NCBI GenBank assembly: GCA_033239525.1
Contig: BSYO01000038.1
Span: forward strand, 6,265,041-6,329,040
Length of the DNA: 64,000 nt
Direction: 5' to 3'
From: Nepenthes gracilis
Taxonomy: Eukaryota > Streptophyta > Magnoliopsida > Caryophyllales > Nepenthaceae
Shown here: positions 1-10,795 of the stretch, in pieces
How positions within the stretch are numbered: the first letter of the stretch is position 1
How the letters are laid out: each line of letters starts with the position of its first letter
Notes under the pieces: model-generated
Databases searched by the model: none
What the model was told of the DNA's origin: nothing
The model's input: only the letters and a program-made list of their open reading frames with translations
Program-made: the position numbers and the translations under genes

Positions 1-1171
1 ATGTACTCATATATACAGCTCTAGCAGTTTAATTCCCTACGTGATTCTTTTGTTCTGTTTCTCCATCTGGGATTGACATTTTCATATGTAAAACCCCGCA
101 GACGACAGCCCTTCGATTATATGGCATACATTTCAGATGCTTGTATCAATTAATTAATTGATTGTAAGAGCTTCATGCTGAGCATTCTTGGTGGATGTGT
201 ACTGATAACTGTTACAAATTCAGTGGAATTGATCTCTGGATTTATTGATTAGTAGTACATATTGTTTTGGCTTGCTTTAGCTCGTCAGACTAGTGTGTGA
301 TTTATACATGTTTCTCTCTTATTGATTATCTATTTACATTAAATTATTCGATGTGCCATTTTTGTGTTTTTGCCAACCCTGCTGATCAAGAAACACAGGT
401 GTATCACTTTCACGAACGTCTTCAATTCATACTATCACCTTTTGAAATTGGCAAGTTCCTTGATGAGAATAGGATACACTTGATATGTGCCTTAAAGGAC
501 GTATAAGCACAGACAGGATAGTATTTTTACACCTGATGGGCACCTAATGCTTCACATTTGCGTATTTTATACAGTTATCTGATGTGCACTTGAAGGGATG
601 TTTGTGTGTCGCTTGGCTAAGGATGCGCTTGATGCTCAAATGGCTTGCGCATGTGTGGTGATTTTTTATTTCAATTTCTTGACACATTTCTAACTCTATT
701 GTTGACTCTGTAGTTCCAATACTATTAGAGATTTATTGGTCAAAAGCAAAACATGTAAGAAGACCAAAAAGTATTCAATTTTACTATTGTAAGTAAACCT
801 CAATAGGAGTTATGATTTAGTATTAAGTTGGCTATTGTTTGATATGTTTATAGTTCCTGGGTTTAAACTAATTTTTAATAACAGATTTGTTTTACTGGTT
901 GAAGAAATCTAGATAGTTATATTCAAGAGTTATTTAATACTTAGTATTTTTCTTCGTCACTACAGTTTGCCAATTTAGTTTTTGCATTGCTCTTATTATT
1001 ATAGGTGATGAAACTTTTACGATCGACATTTATTTTTTTGCGATAGCATCTAGGACCATTTATTTATAATGTGCATTGAATATTTGGATGATTTTTGCTT
1101 CAGAGTGGTCATATAGTCTAAAACTTTATTGATTAGGGTGTATCAATTTCTATCAAGTGGAATAAGAGATA
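1..1171. other. Unclassified AT-rich DNA
   Basis: I recognise no gene or transposon domain here on either strand. A 69-codon ORF at 297-506 (+) has no motif, signal peptide or repeat that I can identify and is probably chance. The sequence lacks the GA-rich blocks and LTR end motifs seen elsewhere. It could be flanking non-coding DNA, an old UTR or intron, or a very decayed transposon. Confidence 0.4.
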
Positions 1172-1690
1172 ATGGTTGTTCTAGGTGAATGTGCAGAAAT
1201 CAATCCTTATTCTTCATCTCTTACTTACCATCCTGATGGAATAATTATTTTTAATAATAGAGCTAAGGCTCCTATTATTGAAAAAGGAAAAGTTGAAATA
1301 TCTAGATTGTTTGAATCATATGGTGTGTTGCATGTTGATGGAATGAAATTTAATTTTTAAAATGTAGGTTAATTTTGTGATAAAAATTTTAAAATTAGGT
1401 TCTTTCAATATAAATGTTTCATTTTTTATGTTAAGGAATCTCTTATTTTAGAAGGGTAAAGAATTCCAGACAATTTTTATGGATTAGTTATTAAACTGGT
1501 TATAACTTGTCACATTGTAAAAGTTGATGCTACTTATTTATGGCATCAACTTTTTGGACATTTAAACTACATAATTTGTCTATAATTTTCAAGAGAATTA
1601 TTTCTTGTGGAGAAATTTCTACCATACATGACATAATGAAACCATGACTCTGTTAAGATTATGCGTTTGTCCTGGGTACATCAAACACTC
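1172..1690 (+). pseudogene. Ty1/copia pol relic (protease end and GAG-pre-integrase)
   Basis: Seen: a 62-codon frame at 1172-1360 ends VLHVDGMKFNF. This resembles the copia consensus in which the protease end (LYVDGLKANL) leads to the pre-integrase region. The same reading with stops continues to RIPDNFYGL near 1460 and then VDATYLWHQLFGHLNY near 1525-1570. That last motif matches the LWHxRLGHxNY signature of the GAG-pre-integrase domain. No integrase catalytic core, RT or LTR of this element is visible. The family assignment rests on the order of three short motifs. Stops at 1360 and beyond make it non-functional. Confidence 0.7.
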
Positions 1691-1929
1691 ACGTTGTGTC
1701 AATGCATCTGCATATATAATCAAGCAGTCAAGTGCTTCTGAAGCTGATACTTGGAATGTTAAGTCGTATATGCAATGATTTTATGAAGAATATACAACAT
1801 ACTAAGATGACAGCTGCATTTTTCAAGGACACACGAAGAGGCAGCAGTTGTCTCTAACGCAGAATTACTCTAACATAGTGGATGTGACAAGAGTTCTGTT
1901 GAGTAATATCTAAGATAAAATTAATCTAA
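1691..1929. other. AT-rich spacer
   Basis: No coding motif is seen. It may be further decayed copia sequence or the start of the Tat-type LTR that follows. Confidence 0.3.
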
Positions 1930-2195
1930 CTAGTTGATATATAAGTTTATAGAGAAATATAGATCAATTGAGTTATTCGGCTCGGAATGAAAGAGAACTT
2001 GATTATTCAACCAAGCAACTAAATAGGCGAGTAGCGGAACCATTGGTAATACAACAAGCAGACTAGTTAATATATAAGTTCATTGAGAAATATAAATCAG
2101 TTGAATTATTCGGTTCGGAATGGAAGAGAACTTGACTATTCAACCAAGCAATTAGATAGGCGAGCAGCGAAACCATTGGTAATACAAAAAGTTGA
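1930..2195 (+). repeat. 133-bp direct tandem duplication
   Basis: Two copies start at 1930 and 2063 (period 133). Each begins CTAGTTRATATATAAGTT, runs through a TTATTCGGYTCGGAATG segment and ends near CCATTGGTAATACAA. They differ by scattered substitutions, so the duplication is not recent. It lies just upstream of the TATA box at 2428, so it may belong to the U3 of the Tat-type LTR. Confidence 0.8.
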
Positions 2196-2640
2196 GGTGT
2201 CGAATGACCAGTTGATTAATAAATTTAGGCAGTTAATTCTGATGAGCGGTGACGTAAAATTTAGAGATACACAATTGAATCAAATGACTATTTAATGTAT
2301 TAAACGGACGGGTATTAAACTCAGAGTTTATGTAACGGTCGAATTATTCAGTTCTCAATCAATGTAACTTTTTCATTAATACACAATCATACTTCTTTAG
2401 AAAGGGTACATTGATTGATAATAATATTATAAATACACTTATTTATGTTAAATAGGCAGAGAATCCCTTTATACGTTTGTAAATCCCAAATATCACGGAA
2501 CGAAACCCTTCATTTCTTACTCTCTTTTATTCTCTAACTCTGATTATTTTTTCATATTTTTAGAAAAATTTCTAACTGAAATGTCAAAGAATATATTAAG
2601 CAGTAAGTCCAATATTTTTTAATCTTTTTTAAATATTATG
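2196..2640 (+). repeat. Probable 5' LTR remnant of the Tat-lineage element
   Basis: A TATA box (2428-2436) is followed by a short AT-rich leader and by a pyrimidine-rich TCTCTAACTCTGATTA stretch near 2525-2550, as in the R/U5 of Tat-type LTRs I know. Gag and pol of a Tat element follow in the same orientation. The exact LTR ends and a primer-binding site were not identified. Confidence 0.45.
2428..2436 (+). promoter_or_regulatory. TATA box in Tat-type LTR
   Basis: TATAAATAC lies between the U3-like duplication and a pyrimidine-rich leader. The position and consensus fit an LTR promoter; activity is not implied. Confidence 0.5.
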
Positions 2641-3527
2641 GTGTATAGAATCTAAGTTTAAAGGTTTGAAGATCCGGCCCAAATCTATCTAAACGACAAT
2701 ATAAATTCAAGATACACATCATTAATATTGGATGTGAAAAGTGTAGTCAAGCCATTTGTTCCTATCTAATTGAAATCCTATTAGCCTATAAACAACTCTT
2801 GACTTCGATAAAGCAAAAATGGTGAATGCGTTAGCATAGGAAAAGTCAAACCAACCACTAAAGGACGTTCCATCTCATGGCTTCATCTTGGAGGAAGATA
2901 GCCATAGAGATACTTGCCAGCCAGCCAATCCTAACATTAGAGCCTTAGCTGTTAGAAAAAATGACAAGTCATAGGTGCTTAAAGTCCTCATGGGACAAAA
3001 TTGAGGGCCAAAAACACAGAATGGAACTCTCAGGCGATGATCTCAAGGAGATGGTCAAAAGAAAAGAACATCATCACAAAGTGAGGCCACACTCATTCAA
3101 AGATTCTAAAAGTTTTCGATGTGGCTATTTGCATTATTCCTTCCCAATGCAAAGGGCACTTAACCTATGGAGCTAGGAAAGAGAGCCCTAAGTGACAAAA
3201 TTGTTGGTACATTCAAGATTTTTAGTGGTTATTTAATCAAGAGAAAGGGTCATGCAGTAGTACGTCAAAAACCGTCTTGATTAAGAAGATATCAGGTATT
3301 CCTATTAATCATTCAAAGTTAAGGATATTCTTTAATATTAAAAGAATTGCTTCTATACTTGAAGTGAAAGAGAGAATAAAAAGGATCAAATAGTAGATTT
3401 TTAGAAGGAAACACTATTGGGTGATGACCAAATTAGGTTGTATGCCTTTTACCCTAGAGATAGAGAAGCACCGACTCCCATACAAATTTAAAATGTAAAA
3501 AGTCTAGCCCTATAATGAAAGCACTAA
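2641..3527 (+). other. Tat element leader and N-terminal gag region, unreadable
   Basis: Between the LTR remnant and the first clear gag motif there are only short broken frames (for example 2961-3176). By position this is the untranslated leader and N-terminal gag of the Tat element. I see no confident domain. Confidence 0.4.
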
Positions 3528-4450
3528 TCCAATAAACCATCTTGACCGCTTTCAAATGTTACTCGGTTTCCAAAACTTAGATGATAACACATTATAATTT
3601 CCTTTAATTTTAAAGGAAGACAAGAGAATTTGGTGATATGGGGTAGGACCAAATTCTTTTGGATCATTTTAGGAACTAACAGACTAATTCTTATCACAAT
3701 TTGCCTCTAGCCGTGGAAAGAAAAGTAACCCTGACACATTGCTAAGATCTGACAGGCTTTTGATAGGAGTCTGAAACACTTTCTGTCCAAAATTAATGTC
3801 GAGGTCAAGGCATCTTGAAACTCACTGATAAGATGAAATTGAATGCTTTCATAGTTATGACTCAATTGAGTATTTTTTTTTAAAAAAATATTTAGTTCAG
3901 TAGGACTCCAAAATATTCTTAGAGTTAAAAGTTATCACTCAAGCTTATATCATGGTAGAAGAGGTCAATGAAATAAAGTAGCCAGAATGCTTGGATTATG
4001 TGAGCCATACTGGCTTGAATAGAGGGAAGAAAAGAAACTATAATAACTCTTTTGCTTGGAATCATAGAAAATATCAGAGAATTGAGTCAGGCATCCACAA
4101 AGAATACAAGCCATTGAACTTCACATCATTGAATGACGCCCAAATGAACATTTTGATGCTGATACAAAATGAAAAATTATTTAAGTGGCTTAGGCTAGTC
4201 ATGAAATCGAAAGAAGGAAATCTGTTGAAGTACTACTTTTACCATCGATACTCTAACAAACACTTTGATGCAAATATAGAACAAAAATTATTAATGTGGC
4301 CCAATCCAATAAAGAACTTGGAAGGAGGTGAATGACATTTAGACAAATATTATGATACAGACGGGGAATAAAAAACTATTTAAGTGGCCGAAACCAATCA
4401 AGGACCCAAAAGGAGTTGATTAGTCTAAATACTCTTTTACCACCGTACAA
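3528..4450 (+). pseudogene. Tat-lineage gag pseudogene
   Basis: Gag forms the capsid-like particle of the retrotransposon. A readable start NPINHLDRFQ (3528 on) corresponds to the DPxDHLxAF motif of the Retrotrans_gag domain. The reading continues with stops through SQFASSRGKK near 3700 and the AEEVN-like segment near 3960. The longest open stretch is 3991-4335 (114 codons) and contains FTSLNDAQMNILMLIQN, equivalent to the FTPLxxxxxxIL motif before the gag zinc-binding region. The segment around KLFKWxRxxxK recurs three times (4168-4224, 4279-4330, 4359-4422), as if this part had been locally triplicated. No canonical CCHC knuckle survives. Confidence 0.7.
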
Positions 4451-4559
4451 TATTAAAAATTGTCAAATACTACAGAAGGAGATGAGGTTCTGATACAAAA
4501 AGAATATCTCAAGAAATATTTATAAAACCCTAAGTCCATCTCAAGTAATGATAGAGATA

Positions 4560-6390
4560 ATGAGGAGTAGATTGAGCAACCATGAATTCTAGTGGGGGCA
4601 GGAATCACTAATATGGTATCTATTATACTTGACAATGAAATGGCTCCAAATTATCATGAGAAGGCTTCATCTAGTAAGAGATATAATTATGGTGAAAAAT
4701 AATTTTATTAATTTTAATAATGATAATATGACTCATGTAATCTCTTTTTATCCTAACCCACTTATTGTGTCTATACTTTTTTTGGAAGGAATTATGATTA
4801 CTAATTGAAATGAATCTTTGTAGATAATAATAATAAAAGTTCAAGGAATTATTTTTTTCAATACATTCATTAAATTAGTACTTAAAAGTAGTCAGATGAA
4901 CAATTGGAAGGACAACTTTATAAACTTGATAATGAACCCATCTAAGTGAAGGGAATAGTGCATCTAAAGATTACGCTAGAAGTATATCTGAATATGGCCT
5001 CTTATATGTTTACCTTCTTAATTGTTGATCTTCTCTTAATTTACAATGTTATATTGGGTCGGCTTATATTTGGAATGGTTACTTCAATTTTATATCTTAA
5101 AATAAAGTTTTCAACTAAATATGGGATTGAGAGGTCTAGGGTGAACAAGTTACAAGATAAAATTATTATTTGATACAAATCAATGGCACGACACCTTCCC
5201 AACAAGTTGAGGAGTTTGATTTTTGGGATGAAGCATCTCTTCAACATGTACAGCCTAGAGATTCACCTCTTTAAGTTCCTTTGAATCTAATGGATCTAAA
5301 TAAATATATTTAGATTAGCTTTACACTAACCTACAATTTGAAAGAAAATATTAATTGATTTTTTAAGAAGCAATGCGACATCTTTGCTTGGACCCTAATC
5401 GACATGTTAGGTATCTCAACGAAAATGATGGTTCATACGTCTTAGGCTGGGACATAAGCTGATCAGACAAAAAAGATGAAACTACTTCATAGAAAAATTC
5501 ATAATAATCTGTGAAGAACTTAAGAAGTTAATTGATACTAGATTCATCAAGGAAGTAAATTATTTGGATTGATTGTCCAACATTATCCTTTTCAAAAAGA
5601 GTAATGGGAAATGAAGGATATGTATCAATTTCTTGGATGTAAATAAAGTATGTATGAAAGATAGTTTCCCAACTTCAAAGGTTGACCAAATGATAGACTC
5701 AACAATCGGACACTAATTATTAAGCTTTATGGATGCCTACTTTGGATAAACTTAGATTCGGATGAATCCAGAAGACAAAAAGATAATATTGTTCATGACC
5801 GTCTAGGAAACCTACCATTACAAAGTAATACCATTTAGGTTGAAGAATATTGGAGTGACACATCAATGGATGGAAAATAAAATGATTGAGATGCAGATTA
5901 GGAGGAATATTGAACTATATGTTGATGACATTCTTGTTAAAAGCATACTTTTTGATAGCCATATTAACAATTTGGCAGAGACAATTGAGATACCCAAAGC
6001 ATACTGAATAATATTAAACCCAACAATTTAAGGTAACTTTTATTAATTCCTAGAATTCATTGTCTCATAATATGGGATAAAGGTAAATCTAGAGAAAATA
6101 AAAGTCATAATAGATATAGAGCTCTCTCAAATTACTAAGAAAATCTAAAGATAAACCGGAAAAATGGTTGCCATATCCCAATTTTTAACAAAGCCAACCA
6201 AAGAGTATTTCCTATTTCTTAAGGTATTAAGAGGAATGAAGACAAATAGTTTTCGGTGGATAGATGAATACCAACAAGCTTTCTAATAATTAAAAGGATA
6301 ACTAGCACATCTGCCTTTATTAACTTATTCCAAAGAGGATGAAGAATTATATTTATACCTGGCCATCTCGGAAATAGTTTTGAAAATAAT
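4560..6390 (+). pseudogene. Tat-lineage pol pseudogene (protease, RT, start of RNase H)
   Basis: Pol supplies protease, reverse transcriptase, RNase H and integrase for replication. The open stretch 4946-5173 carries FLIVDLLLIYNVILGR, the conserved end of the Tat protease (FLIVDxPxxYNAILGR). Next come FFKKQCDIFAWT near 5360, the linker before RT, and RT motifs with stops: a RICINFLDVNK-like segment (about 5600), SFMDAYFG (5725), LYVDDILVKS (5925) holding the YxDD-type catalytic aspartates, and the SKEYF-type thumb (6190). YLYLAISE near 6350 is the beginning of RNase H, after which homology ends abruptly. At least ten in-frame stops are visible. Confidence 0.75.
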
Positions 6391-8451
6391 TAGTTTTGAT
6401 TTGAAAGTATCTCCCATTCTTATACTATGAAGTGTATTGTTTAATATCACATTGAAAATGATTAGTTTTGATTTGTTAAAGTTATAGAAATTGAGTGACA
6501 AAAACAGTTAAGAACTATTGAAATCTAGTTTGTTCACAAGAAGTTGTGGTGTGGGGCAATTTTTGGGCCACTTGTGCATAGGATAAATAAATACTTTTAG
6601 GATTATAACATTGTCATTCTTACTCTATAAAATGCATAGTTTAGTATAAAATTATCAGTAGTTGCATTTGATTATTTGAAGCAGTAGCAATTGAGGGACA
6701 AATATGTGACAACGACCACAAAAATCTGTGTTAGCTCATGTTTACTGAAGTTGCTATAGATTTTGGGTTAGTAGTTTTTATTTTAAACTTATGCGTTTAG
6801 GTTTATTTAATTTTCATTCTTACACTATGGTATATATTGATTAATAACATAATGGGATTTTGATTACCAAATGTTATAATATTTGATAGATGAATAAGCA
6901 ACATTGGCTGTTTAGAACCCAGAATTAGAATTTGAAATTGTTTTTGTTATAGCACATATTTCCATTGAAATTGAGTATACAGTTAGGTTTGAATAGCAGT
7001 GGCATTTCCTACTGACAATATTAGAAGTTGTTATGTTTATGCTATTGTTAGGATCATTCAACTTTGATTACATGAGCATGATTCTTATTAGTAATGAATG
7101 ATACTTATATTATTACACGTTGCAAAGTGCTTTGTATTATACTCGATTAGATGAGCATATTATTAACTTTTTACAATCAAAGTAAAAAAAATTATATGAA
7201 AATCTTATATTTTTAAAGAATATGGAACCTACGAAATATTAGTATAATCAATAGTCGCTTGTTACCAATTTTTATATTATGATGATGTTGAGATGTATTG
7301 CTTAGTATGAAAGGATACATATAACTATGTAACTATCGTATGGTGTAATATTGAGGGATATCATAATGATAAATATTGAATTTGACATATTGGGACGATT
7401 CTTGCATTCTTTATCGGTGGAGGGAAATTGGATGTGGTTATTCCCGTATCCTTTGTGGGAGGAGGGAATGCACATCAATGAGATAATTGTACTTTGTATG
7501 TTAGAGTTTGTATATTAGAGTCTCGACCATGAATTTGGTCGCATATAAACTTGCGAGTATTAGTTATTTCATTGTACATATTGAATTAACGGGGCGGCTA
7601 TATGCGATCTTTGATTCACAGTGAAGGATAAGATTCCAGAGATTTTTTGTGATATATTATTATTATTAAAATCCCTTGAGCTTGAAATTTAATAGGATCC
7701 ATAAATTTTATTCGGTAAAATTTATGAGTTAGATTTAGTGATATTCGAATTCTATAAAATCCATGATACTTTATTATTATTCATATTTGGAGTATACAAT
7801 CCTTTATGTTGATATATAGGCCTAGGGAATCCCTCTAGTGATATTGGACTACAAGGATCCTCACCTATTATTGGTGAGATTCAAATTCTATATAATATAA
7901 AGGTTTGGTAAGAATTATTTTTATTATTGCTTTTGAGTTGTTCAATGACAAATTATAGAGTTTCAAATAGAATTTATTATTAATCATTGTATCATTGTTG
8001 TTGCTTTTATATTTTTGATATTGTTTAGTTGAGATGATTATTAATTATTATGTATTATTGGTTATTATTACTTTTTGGATATTTAATTTACCATTATAAT
8101 TTTATTTGCACTAGATTTGAACTGAATACGTAGTACAAGTGGGAGATCATCAATTTACTATGGAACTTTTAGGTATTGTGAATTTTGAAGACTAGTAGTT
8201 GTTATTTCTTTGGTGATGGACATAATATGTTTTTATAGAAACTTGGTAATTATTTTTGGGGCATGTATTCATTGGTGCTTAATAGTTTTTATATTAGCTA
8301 TTTTTATGTTACTTTAATGAGAAAATTATTTTATGCTAATAAATATTTAAATTTATGATGGACAATTGATGACTTATGTGGTTTAACATTTTTATATGAG
8401 TGATATAGTTCAGTTTTTGTGATTTTGGTTGAGATCATCATGGTCATGACA
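6390..8451 (+). repeat. 5' LTR remnant of G0 (left end missing)
   Basis: The right end ...GGTCATGACA at 8451 resembles other LTR ends here (CCRTGACA). It is followed by TTAGAGAAAGGTTAGG, which looks like the rest of an initiator-Met primer site (TGGTATCAGAGC) after a small deletion. Segment 6453-6535 matches 37366-37440 in the G0 3' LTR (about three in four bases by eye), supporting a shared LTR family. Segment 7500-8100 resembles 23290-23830 inside LTR C1. About 1.2 kb of the left part is lost. Confidence 0.55.
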
Positions 8452-8886
8452 TTAGAGAAAGGTTAGGTTCTGTGAAGAATATTTAAAGATTTAGAAATTA
8501 ATTATATTTAGGAAATATTAAGATTATGTAAGTCATTTTAGGACTTATGATGTAGATAGCACTCTAAGTCGATGTGTTCAAGTGGAATAAGAGATAGAAT
8601 TGATGTGAAAGCTAACCTTGTCTTTGTTTTGCAAAATGTCAAACCAATTAAGTATGAATGCATATGGATCTCATGGAGTTCCGAACAACATCATTGTGGA
8701 TGAAATGGTAAAGGTTAATAGCGCACAATGCAACATGGCCTTCCTTGTCAATTAGGCCATCAATGCATAGATCATTGGACTGCAAGGGACCATATCATTA
8801 GCAACGGGATAGAAGCAACAAGGATAGGATAAGTAAAGCTGAGTGATGCATAATTTTATGGACCAGCGAGCCTCAAAATTTGCTAG
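8452..8886 (+). pseudogene. G0 leader and gag N-terminal part (before B1 insertion)
   Basis: The end of this segment reads RASKFA and joins, after LTR B1 and its TSD are skipped, to SLLDPILTEAWMAWIDKAF from 10796. This is the PPKFxGxxDPxxAExW motif that opens the plant gypsy gag domain. Further left, short frames around 8640-8880 are too broken to assign residue by residue. The gag start codon was not identified. Confidence 0.6.
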
Positions 8887-8953
8887 TGTAATATCTTAAA
8901 TTCTTATTTGATTTGGGTTTAATTGGACTACAAAAGAAAATATAAATAAAATG

Positions 8954-8978
8954 CAACAATAATAACAACAACAACAAC

Positions 8979-9034
<56 letters not shown>

Positions 9035-9036
9035 AT
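8954..9036 (+). repeat. (AAC)n/(AAT)n microsatellite in LTR B1
   Basis: AAC units pass into about fifteen AAT units and then a short ATT run. A longer ATA-type array lies at the same place in B2 (17714-17790), so the array is an inherited part of this LTR family. Confidence 0.95.
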
Positions 9037-9676
9037 ATTGAGGGAAGGGGAGTCGCTGGGTGGCAGAGAAAGAAAAGGAAAAAGAAAGAAGAAAGAAAAG
9101 AAAAAGGGGAGGAAGAGGAGAGAGAAGAGAGAAAGGGAAGAGCGGCTGCCATCGTTAGAGGAGTCGATGCCAGGATCAAAAGTCGATGAAGCTCTCTCTG
9201 CAATTTATCCTTCATTTTGTATGATGGTGTGAGTGGAAGGAGGACGCAAGCCGAATAGAGGATCCGTCACTGTCGCCATCATCATCGGAGGAAATACATG
9301 AAATTGATGTTAGTAAATTCTTTATTTCTCTTTGTTGAAATCGATTTTGTACTTGCATATATTAATTTTGAGAAAATCGGCTGAAATTTTGGTGGATGGG
9401 TATTTGGAGGCTCGTGCAAAAGAAGAATAGAGAGGAGGAGAGAAAGGAGGCGGTGCGTGAAGTTGAGGAGAGAAGAAGAGAAGAGGAAGGAGAAGAAGGG
9501 GGCACGCACGGTAGGGAGGCAGCATGCGGATGTTGACAGCGCAGCAAAGAGAAGCGGTGTTGTTGGAGAGAGAAAGAGGAAGAGAGAGAAGGCATGTGCG
9601 TGAAGAGGAGAGAGACGCTCATGGTTTAGGTACCTCGGAGCATTCATTTAGCAAACCTTCTTTAAATAAAGTCGAG

Positions 9677-10526
9677 GTAAGTATTTATAACCATCTTCTT
9701 TAATCTGATTTAATATCTGATATTTTTTTATAGTTTTTTATATGTATATGTTTATATGGAAATGGGCAGAGTGTGAGACCCGGTGAGTCGGTGTGTGTAA
9801 GACCATGGTGGTTTGAGACTATGTTGGGTTGATACATTTGTGTGGACAGGGGAGTCTGAGGTCCTGGAGGGTCAATAAAAAATAGTTGAGAGTTGTAAGT
9901 CTAAAATGTGGTCGATATTGGATATTAGATGGTCAAAAATTGTAAGTCTAAAATATAACCAGGTTAATGGAGTCAATGATATGTGGTGGTAGAGAGTTGA
10001 AGGCCTAAAATATAGTTAGATCTAACAATGATGAAAAAATAGTCGAGAGTTGTAAACCTAAAATATAATCAATATGAAAATCTAATGGCCAAGAGTTATA
10101 GGTCTAAAACGTAGCCGACATAAAAATCTAATAGTCGAGAGTTATAGACTTAAAATATAGCCGATATGAAAATCTGACGGTTGAGAGTTATAAGCCTAAA
10201 ATATAGCTAATATGGGAAGCTAATGGTTAAGAATTATAGGCTTAAAATGTAGCCAATATTAAAAATCTGATGGCTAAAAGTAGTAGGCCGAAACTGTAAT
10301 CGATAATGATATGTGATGACATAGAGCTACGGACCCAAAATATAGTGGTATGATATCTAGATTGGATTTTGGATTTGCATCTATTGTGGGTGTACGGTTG
10401 TTTTGGTATATATGACGAAGTTATTGAATTTTATATGAGATTTTTCTCTGATTTATATGCACAATTTTATTCATGATGATACTTGTTGAGCATTCAGCTC
10501 ACATTTTTCTATTTTCTCTCTTTCAG
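9677..10526 (+). other. Intron-like interval in LTR B1
   Basis: GAG/GTAAGTATT at 9677 matches the plant 5' splice consensus. A pyrimidine-rich tract ending CTCTCTTTCAG at 10526 matches a 3' splice site. The interval of 850 bp follows the GA-rich leader. The same two landmarks occur in other LTRs of the window. Inference only; no transcript evidence. Confidence 0.4.
9882..10350 (+). repeat. Minisatellite, about ten 43-50 bp units, in LTR B1
   Basis: Units share the core GAGTTRTARGYCTAAAATRTAGYC followed by a variable AATATGAAAATCTRATGG part. Cores begin near 9890, 9935, 9993, 10045, 10091, 10138, 10183, 10228, 10278 and 10325. The core is present in reverse complement in the LTRs of element M (26289-26419 and 33239-33370). 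Confidence 0.85.
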
Positions 10527-10795
10527 AGTTAAAGGCTTGGATCTGCTACAGGAGTTGGGTAGGATTCAGCGCAATATCGCATTCTATTGATGAACACTTT
10601 ATCCTTACAACTGTTTAGGAGTAGGTTATGGTTATTTTGTTCAGACGATTGTCCAACGAGATCCTGTGTGGGGTGTCATTTGTCAGGTCCTATGTATTTG
10701 GTTTTTTACGCTCGAGTTTGAAATTTGTAAGAATAATATTTGAAATTTAATTAAAAATTCAATTGATTTACCTGATTCGAGTTCGTGATAGCTAG

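Larger units (their letters stand above)
1930..6390 (+). mobile_element. Decayed Ty3/gypsy Tat-lineage retrotransposon fragment
   Basis: LTR remnant, gag, protease and RT occur in the expected order on the + strand. All carry many stops and frameshifts. Motif wording in the protease and RT regions follows the Tat/Athila side of plant gypsy elements rather than the Tekay/Del elements that fill the rest of the window. Homology stops at about 6390, early in RNase H, where the LTR of element G0 begins. RNase H, integrase and the 3' LTR are missing, so the copy is truncated. It is probably the oldest recognisable element here. Confidence 0.75.
8887..10790 (+). mobile_element. Solo LTR B1 (TSD GCTAG)
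   Basis: It starts TGTAATATC and ends ...TTCGTGATA (normally CA). A perfect 5-bp duplication GCTAG flanks it at 8882-8886 and 10791-10795. The interrupted gag frame reads through if one GCTAG is removed. Internal order: (AAC/AAT)n microsatellite, GA-rich leader (9037-9650), donor-like GAG/GTAAGT (9677), minisatellite (9882-10350), acceptor-like CTCTCTTTCAG (ends 10526). It is homologous along its length to B2. No internal region remains, so it is a solo LTR made by LTR-LTR recombination. Confidence 0.85.

Noticed and set aside
297..506. 69-codon ORF as a small gene
   Set aside because: No recognisable family or promoter context; chance ORFs of this length are common in this window.
8928..9647. 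Minus-strand ORFs of up to 121 codons near 9 kb
   Set aside because: They lie in the microsatellite and GA-rich leader of LTR B1 and have no domain; one contains a polyisoleucine run from the AAT repeat.
8887..10790. B1 as the 5' LTR of element G0, because gag follows it
   Set aside because: A perfect GCTAG duplication flanks B1 and the gag frame is continuous across it, so B1 is a solo LTR inserted in gag. Its sequence also differs from the G0 3' LTR.
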